DNA of 54,551 nt from Alkalimonas sp. Lineage in GTDB: Bacteria; Pseudomonadota; Gammaproteobacteria; Enterobacterales; Alteromonadaceae. This document shows positions 39,116-47,294 of this stretch, in pieces (position 1 is the first letter of the stretch; the number at the start of each line of letters is the position of its first letter). The stretch lies in the NCBI RefSeq assembly GCF_020831925.1, contig NZ_JAFIFQ010000022.1:1-54551 (forward strand), read 5' to 3'. Position numbers and translations under genes: made by a program. Below the pieces are notes generated by a model. It was not told where the DNA came from, searched no databases, and was given only the letters and a program-made list of their open reading frames with translations.

Positions 39116-39143
39116 AATGCAGCGGCATTATTGCCGCTGCATT
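39116..39143 (+). terminator. Strong hairpin between the peptide gene and the exporter genes
   Basis: AATGCAGCGGCA-TTAT-TGCCGCTGCATT is a perfect 12 bp stem with a 4-base loop, 22 bases after the peptide stop. GAGGGTAAAC follows with no T-run. It could partly terminate transcription or stabilise the short peptide mRNA, giving much more peptide than transporter. Confidence 0.7.
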
Positions 39144-39191
39144 GAGGGTAAACAAAAACATAGTTCAAATGACAATTGAGGAGTACTAACC

Positions 39192-39689
39192 ATGAGTATA
39201 GCCGCCAGGTTGTGGTTAACATGTATAGCCCTGTTTACAATATTTGATACCTACCAACCACTTTATGCCGCAACACCGACTCAACAACAAGCCATCCCCC
39301 ATGACTTCCCAACGGTGGCAAACTTTTTCGTACAAGCAGACTGTCAATTCATCTTCCTTACAGGATATCTTTACAACAGCAAATCCGGACATTGGCTAAG
39401 CTCTAGTGAGGCTAGGCAGGCATTACCTGAAGTCGCCGAATTATTTACCCAAGATTGCGCAGTGCAAAGCTCACCTGTAGAATTGGCAGCAACCTTTAAC
39501 ATTAGCTTGCCAGAGCAAGAAGGTCTCTTATTGCTCTATATCGCTCCCTTACAAGGGATGATGGAAACGGATACTTTTGCCCGTAGATATATTGAACGCT
39601 ACTCACACCATATGGCACTACTGCAACAGCTTGAGGATATACCTCAGTATAAAGTGACCACCCCCCTAACAGGATATAGGCTTAACTAA
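39192..39689 (+). CDS. Exported protein of unknown function next to the peptide
   Basis: TGAGGAGTACTAACC before the ATG is a good ribosome site. The 165-residue product has a Sec-type signal (hydrophobic residues 7-19, likely cleavage after PLYA near residue 26). The mature part has two cysteines (about 51 and 89) that could pair, and looks globular and mixed alpha/beta (CQFIFLTGYLYNSKSGHWLS, LLLLYIAPLQ). No catalytic motif is visible. Codon use is AT-richer than in flanking genes. Its place between peptide and exporter suggests maturation, immunity or chaperoning of the peptide, but nothing in the sequence decides this. Confidence 0.75.
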   Translation: MSIAARLWLTCIALFTIFDTYQPLYAATPTQQQAIPHDFPTVANFFVQADCQFIFLTGYLYNSKSGHWLSSSEARQALPEVAELFTQDCAVQSSPVELAATFNISLPEQEGLLLLYIAPLQGMMETDTFARRYIERYSHHMALLQQLEDIPQYKVTTPLTGYRLN

Positions 39690-39718
39690 TCACTCAAAAA
39701 GCGATTTGGACATTTACC

Positions 39719-40984
39719 GTGACCTTACATATCCCTGATAAAGCTTCACTAAGCCAGCGTCTACGCTGGCCTGCCTTGCTTGTTGTAGCAATCATCTTGC
39801 TTGCCTGGCTGCTGCTGCACTCGTGGCAGCAATTAACTCAGGGCAATGAGCGCCCAATTAACCTTGCGCAGGTGGATACCGGCGAGGTGGTGGCCGTTGT
39901 CACGGGGCAAGGCCGGTTATTACCGCGCCAAAGCCATAGCGTGATGGCCGAAGTGGATGGGGTGATCCAGTCGCTTGAGCTGTACCCAGGCACCGAAGCA
40001 CAACCCGGCGATGTGTTGATACGGATGCGTAACCCATTGCTGCAACGGGAGGAAGAGCGTGCCCGGCTGGCGGTCTTGGAAGCCAGCGCAGCTTTGGAAG
40101 CCGCCACCGCCCGGCTGGAGCGGGAAAGCATTGCGCTGGAGAACGAAGTGGCCATGCTGGAAGCGGAAATTCGCTTTGCTGAGCAGGAAATGGATACTTT
40201 GCACACCTTGCTGGAGCAACAAATTCTGGCCCGGCTGGATTATTTGCGCGCCCAAACCAAGCTGGAACAATCGCGTTTACGCCACAGTTTAAGTGAGCGC
40301 AATGTGCAGGCATTTCAACAGGCACGCCAGGCCGATGAACGAGCTCACCAGTACCGCCTGCAAGAAGCAAAAGAGCAACTGGCGATGATCCAGCAAGATT
40401 TAGCGCATCTGGTGATACGTGCCGAAAGCCATGGCCTGCTCAACGAGCTAAGTGAGCACGTTGAAGTTGGTAAGCCGGTGCGGCGGGGCGATATTGTCGC
40501 CCAAATTACCGAACCAAGTTCCTTGTATGCCGATATTTTAATTGCTGCATCCGATGCCAGCAGGATTTTACCGGGCCAAAACGTGCAGGTGCAGGTAAGG
40601 CAGCATCAACTGCAGGGTACGGTACTGCGGGTGCATCCCAGTGTGCAGCACAATCAGATTCGGGTTGAGGTCGGCTTGCCTGGTCAACTTCCAGACAACG
40701 CCAGAGCCAACCTGGATATCAGCGCCCGCATTATCACCGCTCAGGCGGATAGCGTATTGCGGGTGGCGCCTATTCTTGGCCTGCGTGATGGCAACCGCGC
40801 CGCTGATGTGTTTGTACAGCAGGGTGATCGCTTTGTTCGACGCCAGATTCAGGTTGGTATTTTAGGGCGGGATCACATGGAAATTATCGGTGGCCTTCGC
40901 GCAGGCGAGCAAATTTTACTGGACCCGCCAGCCCGGCTGCAACAACAAGAGAGTATTCTAAGCAAGGAGTTAACACGTGGCTGA
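39719..40984 (+). CDS. HlyD/MacA-like periplasmic adaptor of the peptide-locus exporter
   Basis: It starts with GTG; no ATG is available near the N-terminus. The 421-residue protein has one transmembrane helix (about residues 18-37), then a lipoyl/barrel-sandwich half (VMAEVDGVIQSLELYPGTEAQPGDVLIRM), a long coiled-coil hairpin (about residues 105-230), the second lipoyl half, and beta-barrel and membrane-proximal domains (ILGLRDGNRAADVFV near the end). Such adaptors bridge an inner-membrane ABC transporter and a TolC-type channel. No TolC gene is present here. Its last 8 bases overlap the ATPase gene. Confidence 0.9.
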   Translation: MTLHIPDKASLSQRLRWPALLVVAIILLAWLLLHSWQQLTQGNERPINLAQVDTGEVVAVVTGQGRLLPRQSHSVMAEVDGVIQSLELYPGTEAQPGDVLIRMRNPLLQREEERARLAVLEASAALEAATARLERESIALENEVAMLEAEIRFAEQEMDTLHTLLEQQILARLDYLRAQTKLEQSRLRHSLSERNVQAFQQARQADERAHQYRLQEAKEQLAMIQQDLAHLVIRAESHGLLNELSEHVEVGKPVRRGDIVAQITEPSSLYADILIAASDASRILPGQNVQVQVRQHQLQGTVLRVHPSVQHNQIRVEVGLPGQLPDNARANLDISARIITAQADSVLRVAPILGLRDGNRAADVFVQQGDRFVRRQIQVGILGRDHMEIIGGLRAGEQILLDPPARLQQQESILSKELTRG

Positions 40985-41657
40985 ACTGATACAACTGCAG
41001 GAGTTGCAACACAGCTTCGGACAAGGCCAAGTGAAGCACCAAGTGCTGCATGGCATTTCGCTCAGCATCCAGGATGGCGAGAGCGTTGCCATTACCGGTC
41101 CCTCGGGAAGTGGCAAATCCACTTTATTGTCCATTCTTGGCTTGCTGGATACTGCAACCGCAGGCCAGTATCTGCTGCGTAACCAGCCGGTTGGCCAACT
41201 GAGCCGGCAACAGAAAAGTCAGGTACGCAACCGCCATATAGGTTGGATCTTCCAAAACTTCAATCTGATAGCCGATATGACGGCGCTGGAAAATGTAGCG
41301 CTGCCACTGCGCTTTAACCCGGAGGTTCCTAACAATGCGTACCGGCAACGTGCCGCCGATGTATTGGGCCAGGTGGGCCTGGCCGATAAACTGCACGCCA
41401 GGCCATCTGAGCTTTCAGGTGGGCAACAGCAAAGGGTTGCCATTGCCAGAGCCCTGGTGAACAAACCCGGGTTGATTTTAGCCGACGAACCCACCGGAAA
41501 TCTGGACTCGGCTACCGGCCAAAGCATTATGGACCTGCTACTGCAACTGGCCACCGAAGGCTCTGCGCTGGTGATGGTGACCCATGATCCAACCATTGCC
41601 AGCCAGTGCCAACGCTCCGTTCACCTGGTTGATGGGCGACTTAGCCATGCAAAGTAA
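40977..41657 (+). CDS. MacB/LolD-type ABC transporter ATPase
   Basis: It starts with GTG after AAGGAG at about 40964-40969. The 226 residues carry Walker A ITGPSGSGKST (40-50), the Q-loop in GWIFQNFNL, signature LSGGQQQRVAIARAL, Walker B LILADEPTGNLD and the H-loop VMVTHD. The DEPTGNLDSATG segment is typical of the MacB/LolCDE/FtsE group that works with FtsX-like permeases, here the next gene. The group does mechanical work across the envelope and does not usually move substrates through the inner membrane. Confidence 0.96.
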   Translation: MAELIQLQELQHSFGQGQVKHQVLHGISLSIQDGESVAITGPSGSGKSTLLSILGLLDTATAGQYLLRNQPVGQLSRQQKSQVRNRHIGWIFQNFNLIADMTALENVALPLRFNPEVPNNAYRQRAADVLGQVGLADKLHARPSELSGGQQQRVAIARALVNKPGLILADEPTGNLDSATGQSIMDLLLQLATEGSALVMVTHDPTIASQCQRSVHLVDGRLSHAK

Positions 41658-44016
41658 TAACCTGAGCTTTCAACTGGTCATGGAGTGGCGTTCCTGGCAA
41701 GGGCAACGCCTCAAGCTGCTGTTTATCCTCACCTGTTTTGCCCTGCTTTGCGCCTTGCTTACGCTGATTTTGCAACTGGGGCACCAGTTGTTTTCTGCCC
41801 CTCCGACCTGGACCAAGCCCACTGGTTATCTCTACACTCTGGCCAGACAGCATGGCGATGGCCGCCTGGCCCCGCTGCATCGCCAGGCCATCGATACTGC
41901 TGCCGACATGCCAGGCATACAGGCTGCTGCCTGGTTTAGCCTGCACACTACTAACGTCCGATTGGGTTCCGAGCCACAGCAAGACCTGCGCACCTTGTTT
42001 TACTCCGACAGCTTTTCCAGGGTATTAGGCGTTGAAGAGCTTGCGGTGAACGAAACCCCTGGGGTTTGGCTCAGTGAGCGTTACTGGCGTGAGCGTTTAC
42101 GCAGCAACCCAGACGTCGCAGGCCAGTTGCTCAGCCACAACAGCTTCCCGATCAGCTTGCCGATTGCCGGTGTATTGCCCGCCTCATTAAACCGTATTGG
42201 CGCTTTTCAACCGGACATTTGGTTGTCGGATCACTGGTACCGCTATCTCACGCCTTTTTCTGTCGATTCAGAAGTCATGCTGGATCGCTTTTTACAGGCC
42301 GCCCCTTTTTATTACGGCATCTTAGCCACCTCGCAGCCTTTGCACGCCGAAGCACTGACCGAACATCTACGCCAGCAAGATCTTACCGTACCCGGTATGC
42401 GAATGGGTGGCGATGGCTCCGAGCTGATGGTGCACACCGGGCTTAACCTGGACCCACCGGCCAGGCTGAAACTGTTGCAGCAATGGCAGTTGGGGCTGGT
42501 CCTGCTGCTTGGCTTTGGCCTGGTGCTTAGTTTAAATACCTTTACCGTCTTTACCAGCCGGCTGATCCAGCAGCAAGAAAATTACCGCATTCAACAGGTG
42601 CTAGGCGCCAGTATGCTGCAGTTGCTGCGCGGCCCCTTGCTGGTTGCTGTGATCTTGATAGCCGCCACCGCCGTGCTGTCTTCATTGCTAAGCCTGGGCT
42701 TACTGCAACTACTGCACAGCGACAGCCTGCAAAGCACGGTAGGCGAAGCCGGCTTGCCGCTCGACTGGCCGCGCTGGCTCGCCGCCCTGGCTTTGGTCGC
42801 CCTCCTGTTGTTTGGCTGCACCTGTTTGCCGGTGCTGCGGTTTTCACAGCAGGCACTGTTTAGCCGACAAACCGGGCAAAGCCGCAGCCGCAGCCAAAAG
42901 TGGCTGGCACAACTGAATTTAACCGCTCAACTCTGGGTTGCTCTGGTAGCACTGGCTTTTATGCTGGGCCTGAGCTGGCAGCAATGGCAGCAGTTTCGCA
43001 GTTATCCTCTGGATACCGGCTTACTGGCCTTGCCGGTGCAACAAAGTGCCACCGGGTTCGATTTTTCAGCTCTGGTACAGAACAATGTTCCTCAGGTGCA
43101 GGCTGCGGAGGTCGCTTTTGAGGTTGGCTCTTTTGACAGCCAAAACAGCAACGAGTTAAACGACGATCGCCTGGCTGGCCCCCTCGCTATTCAACAACGC
43201 ATCGTAAGCGGCAATTATTTTTCCCGCCTGCAGGTACCGCTCTTGCAGGGGGATGACGACTGGCATGGGGGTGTGGTTATCAACCAAACACTGGCCCAGC
43301 AGCTTGCTGCGGGCACTGATCAGCCACTGCTTGGCAGTGAGCTGAACTTAGGCAGCTTTGCCGGCCGCCACCCGATAGTGGCTATCGTCGCGGATATCCC
43401 TCATCATGGCTTTAGCCAGAGCGCCCAACCGACAGCCTACCTGCATCATCAGTCCGCTGCCATGCTGGTGCAATTTAGCCGCAGCCTCGAGCTCTACTTT
43501 CCTGCCGAGCACCAGGCAAGGCTTAAGCCTGCATTCATGGCGTGGCTTGAGCAACAGTTGACAGCGCCTGAGTTTTTACCCGTACAATCACTTGCTGCAC
43601 GCTTGCAGCAACAAGATCAGGAAAGTCGTCAACTACTCAGGTTCAGTAGCGGTATGATTTTACTGGTGCTACTTACCGTGTTCTTTAGCTTGTACTACCA
43701 GGTACGTAACCGCATTCTGTTAGAACGACAAGAGTACGGCGTGCTGTTGGCACTTGGCGCAAGCGACGGGCGATTGCTCGCCAGAGCGGCCAGCCAGCCC
43801 TTACTAGCGCTGCTGCTTACACTGCCTCTGGCGCTGGCCGCACTGGCCTGGCTGCTGCACTCCAGCGGCTGGTTGTCGGCTTTTGCACTGCAGTTTAACC
43901 CAATGATTTTTGCCTTCGCGGCGATCTTGTTGCTGCTGATGGCCTGGATAGCCGCTCTGGCACCCATTACAGGGTTGCTTAAAAAGCCAATTTTTGGACT
44001 GCTGCGCACCCATTGA
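41647..44016 (+). CDS. Large double-FtsX-domain ABC permease
   Basis: I take the ATG at 41647 (MQSNNLSFQL), 11 bases inside the ATPase gene; an in-frame ATG at 41632 is an alternative. The 789-residue product shows about eight transmembrane helices. One is near the N-terminus, then a periplasmic domain of about 230 residues, then three helices (about 285-420), one more, a second periplasmic domain, and three C-terminal helices. This duplicated MacB_PCD-FtsX plan is twice that of MacB. NRILLERQEYGVLLALGAS before the last helices is the FtsX motif. It should be the inner-membrane partner of the adaptor and ATPase. Confidence 0.92.
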   Translation: MQSNNLSFQLVMEWRSWQGQRLKLLFILTCFALLCALLTLILQLGHQLFSAPPTWTKPTGYLYTLARQHGDGRLAPLHRQAIDTAADMPGIQAAAWFSLHTTNVRLGSEPQQDLRTLFYSDSFSRVLGVEELAVNETPGVWLSERYWRERLRSNPDVAGQLLSHNSFPISLPIAGVLPASLNRIGAFQPDIWLSDHWYRYLTPFSVDSEVMLDRFLQAAPFYYGILATSQPLHAEALTEHLRQQDLTVPGMRMGGDGSELMVHTGLNLDPPARLKLLQQWQLGLVLLLGFGLVLSLNTFTVFTSRLIQQQENYRIQQVLGASMLQLLRGPLLVAVILIAATAVLSSLLSLGLLQLLHSDSLQSTVGEAGLPLDWPRWLAALALVALLLFGCTCLPVLRFSQQALFSRQTGQSRSRSQKWLAQLNLTAQLWVALVALAFMLGLSWQQWQQFRSYPLDTGLLALPVQQSATGFDFSALVQNNVPQVQAAEVAFEVGSFDSQNSNELNDDRLAGPLAIQQRIVSGNYFSRLQVPLLQGDDDWHGGVVINQTLAQQLAAGTDQPLLGSELNLGSFAGRHPIVAIVADIPHHGFSQSAQPTAYLHHQSAAMLVQFSRSLELYFPAEHQARLKPAFMAWLEQQLTAPEFLPVQSLAARLQQQDQESRQLLRFSSGMILLVLLTVFFSLYYQVRNRILLERQEYGVLLALGASDGRLLARAASQPLLALLLTLPLALAALAWLLHSSGWLSAFALQFNPMIFAFAAILLLLMAWIAALAPITGLLKKPIFGLLRTH

Positions 44017-44148
44017 GCAGATCCCTGCATGGTTGAATTTTTTTCACCCGATGCATGGATTTATCTCCTTTGTCAGCAAAGCAGAAACAACTTAAGCTGT
44101 TTTTGTCGCCCCGAAAAGGCGGTTCCACCCTGTCTATCCTTGTCTTTC

Positions 44149-44174
44149 GCCCGGAGCTTGCTCCGGGCTTTTTT
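44149..44174 (+). terminator. Rho-independent terminator of the peptide-exporter operon
   Basis: GCCCGGAG-CTTG-CTCCGGGC followed by TTTTTT, 133 bases past the permease stop and touching the end of the convergent mtnA. It marks the right border of the island. Confidence 0.92.
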
Positions 44175-45204
44175 ATCCTGCCACCAACCGCTGTAAGGCT
44201 CCAGTGGCAACAGCTGCCTGATCAAGCACCCCGCTATCCAATACCCAGCCGGTGACCAGTTTAGCGGGGGTCACATCAAAGGCCGGATTAAACACCGCGG
44301 CCTGCTCCGGGGCCCAGCAAACGCTGCCAAAACTGCCGGCAACACCGCGCACTTCTTCTGCCGGGCGCTGCTCGATCGGGATCTGACGGCCATCGCTGCA
44401 GCTGGGGTCGACCGTGGTATGGGGGGCCACGACGTAGAACGGGATCTGGTGATAGTGCGCCAGCACCGCCAGGTTGTAGGTCCCAACTTTGTTGGCAAAA
44501 TCCCCATTAGCCGCAATGCGATCCGAGCCAACAAAGATGCGATCAACCTCACCTCGTGCCATCAGCATGGCCGCCATATTGTCACAAATCAGTTGATAGG
44601 GAATATTTAGCTGCTGGCACTCCCAGGCAGTTAACCGCCCGCCTTGCAGCAGGGGCCTGGTTTCATCGACCCACAGCTGGATCTGTTTGCCTTGCTGATG
44701 CGCCAGCCGCACCACACCCAGCGCAGTGCCTACCCCAGCCGTAGCCAAACCACCGGTGTTGCAGTGTGTCAGCAAACGCTCGCCCGGCTGCACCAGGGCC
44801 GCACCGTGCTCTGCCATCTGCAGACACAGTTGCACGTCCTCGGCAAACAGCTGCTCGGCGCAGGCCACCGCAGCGCTGGCATAATCTGGCTGTTGCAAGG
44901 CGGCCAGCATGGAATCGAGGTTATTCATCAGATTGACCGCGGTAGGCCGCGACGCTCTGAGTACTTCAGCACTGTGCAGCAGTTCGGCACGGCTATCACC
45001 CTGCCCAGCCCGGTAAGCCAGCAACAAGGATGCAGCGATACCAATGGCCGGAGCTCCCCTAACTTGCAATTGCTGAATCATAGCCACCATCTGATCCACG
45101 TCGGTGCAATGCAGCCAGCGTTGCTGATGCGGCAACAACGTCTGATCCAGAATATACAGTTGGCCTTGCTCGGTCTTGATGCTAAGACCCGTCATATTTT
45201 TCAT
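44173..45204 (-). CDS. mtnA: S-methyl-5-thioribose-1-phosphate isomerase
   Basis: A 343-residue member of the eIF2B-related isomerase family. [12 protein letters not shown] near residue 49, [21 protein letters not shown] (catalytic cysteine) and [22 protein letters not shown] (catalytic aspartate, near residue 241) are all present. It opens methylthioribose-1-phosphate to methylthioribulose-1-phosphate, the MtnB substrate. It diverges from mtnK. A second in-frame ATG three codons in is a possible start. Confidence 0.97.
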   Translation of the reverse strand: MKNMTGLSIKTEQGQLYILDQTLLPHQQRWLHCTDVDQMVAMIQQLQVRGAPAIGIAASLLLAYRAGQGDSRAELLHSAEVLRASRPTAVNLMNNLDSMLAALQQPDYASAAVACAEQLFAEDVQLCLQMAEHGAALVQPGERLLTHCNTGGLATAGVGTALGVVRLAHQQGKQIQLWVDETRPLLQGGRLTAWECQQLNIPYQLICDNMAAMLMARGEVDRIFVGSDRIAANGDFANKVGTYNLAVLAHYHQIPFYVVAPHTTVDPSCSDGRQIPIEQRPAEEVRGVAGSFGSVCWAPEQAAVFNPAFDVTPAKLVTGWVLDSGVLDQAAVATGALQRLVAG

Positions 45205-45228
45205 GCCTTATGCCTTTTTTAGCCTTGC

Positions 45229-45244
45229 AGACGTCTAGAATGTT
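45229..45244. promoter_or_regulatory. MetJ-box operator between mtnA and mtnK
   Basis: AGACGTCT (45229-45236) is a perfect, palindromic copy of the MetJ consensus 8-mer. The next 8-mer AGAATGTT is degenerate. It lies 25 bases before mtnA and 47 before mtnK, so it could repress both. Together with the site at 36680 it suggests one methionine-controlled regulon. Confidence 0.75.
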
Positions 45245-45290
45245 TGCGATTATGCAGCTCTTCTATTGCCCTGACAAGTCCGGATGCCCT

Positions 45291-46499
45291 ATGACCGACT
45301 ACCAAATCTTTACCGCCGACGATGCCAGACAGTTTGCATTAACTCATGGTGACACCTTTCGTGACAGCGACAAACTGGAAGCCGAAGAGTTTGGTGACGG
45401 CAATCTAAACCTGGTGTTCCGGGTTAAAAACCAGCATGGCCGCAGCCTGATTGTAAAACAAGCCCTGCCCTATGCCCGCTGTGTCGGTGAAAGCTGGCCA
45501 CTGACTATCGATCGTGCCCGTATTGAGGCCGAGGTGCTGCTGCGTCATGGCCGCATTTGCCCAGAGCACACGGTGAAGATTTTGCATTACGACGCTGCCA
45601 AAGCCGCCATTGTGATGGAAGACCTGGGCCAGTTGGAAATATTGCGCAGTGCTCTGGTTGCCGGCAAACAGTTCCCCAAGCTGGCCAGTCAGATGGCGCA
45701 GTATCTGGCTCGCACCTTGTTCCATACCAGTGATTTTGTGTTAAATGGCTTGCAGAAGAAAACCGAGGTGGCCCGCTTTTTAAACCCGGAGCTTTGCCTG
45801 ATCACCGAAGACTTGTTCTTTACCGATCCCTACTGCAATCATGAACGCAACAGTATTCATCAGGCCATTTTGCCCCAGGCACGTGAGCTTTGGCACGATG
45901 AGACCTTACAGGCAGAAGTTGCACGATTGAAAGCGGATTTTCTTTCCAAGCCACAGGCATTGCTGCATGGTGATGTGCATAGTGGCAGTATTTTTGTCAG
46001 TGCCGAGCAGTGCAAAGTGATCGATGCCGAGTTTGGCTTTTACGGCCCCGTCGGCTTTGATGTAGGTAGCCTGCTGGGGAATTTGCTCATCAGTTATGCC
46101 GGTCAGTTTGGTTTGCAAGAGGATACCGATGTCCGCGAGCAGCAGCAACGCTATCTGCTTGCACAAATCGAAGCACTTTGGCAGGATTTTGCCAGCGAGT
46201 TTAGCCTGTTAATGCAAACCCAGACCAAAGAAAGCAGCTTTGCCAACAGCAGTTATCAAAGCTTCTATTTACAGCAAGTGCTGGCGGATAGCATCGGCTA
46301 TGCCGGCTGCGAATTGATCCGCCGAACGGTCGGGCTGGCCCATGTGGCAGATTTAGAACACATAGCCAATGAACCATTGCGCGCTCGCTGCGAGCGCTTT
46401 GCTCTTACCCTGGGACGGCAATTGATTCTGCAACGCTATAGCCTGACTACCATCCAGCAGTTGCTCACTTTGGTAAGGCATCTGCAACTACCGGATTAA
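45291..46499 (+). CDS. mtnK: S-methyl-5-thioribose kinase
   Basis: The start MTDYQIFTADDARQF (45291) gives 402 residues, near the family norm of about 400. EEFGDGNLNLVFRV (nucleotide loop), IVKQALPYARCVGESWPL (lysine and substrate segment), LLHGDVHSGSIFV (catalytic aspartate) and VIDAEFGFYGPVGFDVG (DxE metal site) identify it. It phosphorylates methylthioribose for MtnA. Its presence implies that methylthioadenosine is first cut by a nucleosidase (MtnN) encoded elsewhere, not by MtnP. Confidence 0.97.
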   Translation: MTDYQIFTADDARQFALTHGDTFRDSDKLEAEEFGDGNLNLVFRVKNQHGRSLIVKQALPYARCVGESWPLTIDRARIEAEVLLRHGRICPEHTVKILHYDAAKAAIVMEDLGQLEILRSALVAGKQFPKLASQMAQYLARTLFHTSDFVLNGLQKKTEVARFLNPELCLITEDLFFTDPYCNHERNSIHQAILPQARELWHDETLQAEVARLKADFLSKPQALLHGDVHSGSIFVSAEQCKVIDAEFGFYGPVGFDVGSLLGNLLISYAGQFGLQEDTDVREQQQRYLLAQIEALWQDFASEFSLLMQTQTKESSFANSSYQSFYLQQVLADSIGYAGCELIRRTVGLAHVADLEHIANEPLRARCERFALTLGRQLILQRYSLTTIQQLLTLVRHLQLPD

Positions 46500-46537
46500 A
46501 CAACAAAGCAACACTCTGTTACACTTTAGCTCTCCCT

Positions 46538-46571
46538 CAGTGCGGCCTTTCACAGCCGCGCTGTTTTTTTT
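46538..46571 (+). terminator. Rho-independent terminator after mtnK
   Basis: CAGTGCGGC-CTTTCACA-GCCGCGCTG, a 9 bp stem with one G-T pair, followed by TTTTTTTT. It separates mtnK from the second ABC operon, which must therefore have its own promoter within or after this region. Confidence 0.88.
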
Positions 46572-46613
46572 GTGGCAAAATCTTGTCTCGGGTTTTTAGA
46601 CGAGTCCTCATGG

Positions 46614-47294
46614 ATGATTGAAGTTCAGCAACTGCAGAAGGTATTTGGCCAGGGCGATAACCAGGTGGTGGCTCTGCACAACATTGATCTGAGCATTGAA
46701 GAGAACGAGTTCGTAGCCGTTATGGGGACATCGGGTTCAGGCAAATCCACCCTGATGAATATCCTAGGCTGTCTGGATACCCCAAGCGGTGGGCGCTACC
46801 TGCTCGCTGGCCAAAATGTGGCAGAACTGTCTGATGAAGATTTATCCCACATTCGCAACCGCTCCATTGGTTTTATTTTCCAGTCTTTTCATTTGTTACC
46901 ACGTTTAACGGCCCAACAAAATGTGGCATTGCCATTGCGCTATAGTGCCATCCCGGAAGATGAAGCGCTGGCAAAAGCGGCCAAGCTTTTGCAGCGGGTT
47001 GGGCTAGGCCATCGGATCACCCACAGACCGCATGAAATGTCGGGCGGGCAACGCCAACGTGTGGCCATAGCCCGGGCCCTGATTAATGATCCGAAAGTGA
47101 TCTTTGCCGATGAGCCTACCGGCAACCTGGACAGCAAAACCTCAATTGAAATTATGCAACTGTTAAAAGAGCTGCACCAGCAGGGTAATACCATTGTGAT
47201 GGTCACACACGAGGATGAAATAGCAGCTTGGGCCAAACGCGTGATCCGTATGCGTGACGGCATCATTCTGGAGGATAGTTCATGTCAGGGATAA
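46614..47294 (+). CDS. MacB-type ABC transporter ATPase (second system)
   Basis: The ATG at 46614 (MIEVQQLQKVFGQGD) gives 226 residues; its ribosome site is weak, and ATG at 46610 is out of frame. Walker A GTSGSGKST, signature MSGGQRQRVAIARAL, Walker B VIFADEPTGNLD and VMVTHE are intact. It belongs to the same MacB/LolD group as the ATPase at 40977 but is clearly diverged from it. Its end overlaps the first adaptor by 13 bases. Confidence 0.95.
   Translation: MIEVQQLQKVFGQGDNQVVALHNIDLSIEENEFVAVMGTSGSGKSTLMNILGCLDTPSGGRYLLAGQNVAELSDEDLSHIRNRSIGFIFQSFHLLPRLTAQQNVALPLRYSAIPEDEALAKAAKLLQRVGLGHRITHRPHEMSGGQRQRVAIARALINDPKVIFADEPTGNLDSKTSIEIMQLLKELHQQGNTIVMVTHEDEIAAWAKRVIRMRDGIILEDSSCQG

Noticed and set aside
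38591-44172. Transposon or integrative element carrying the exporter
   Set aside because: No transposase, integrase, terminal inverted repeats or target duplications were found at the edges; insertion by recombination remains only an inference.
44055-44255. Small frame between the large permease and mtnA
   Set aside because: It runs through the terminator at 44149-44174 and into mtnA; no ribosome site precedes it.
46594-46612. AGACGAGT before the second ATPase as a possible MetJ box
   Set aside because: A single 6/8 match without a phased neighbour is expected by chance; not enough to claim methionine control of that operon.
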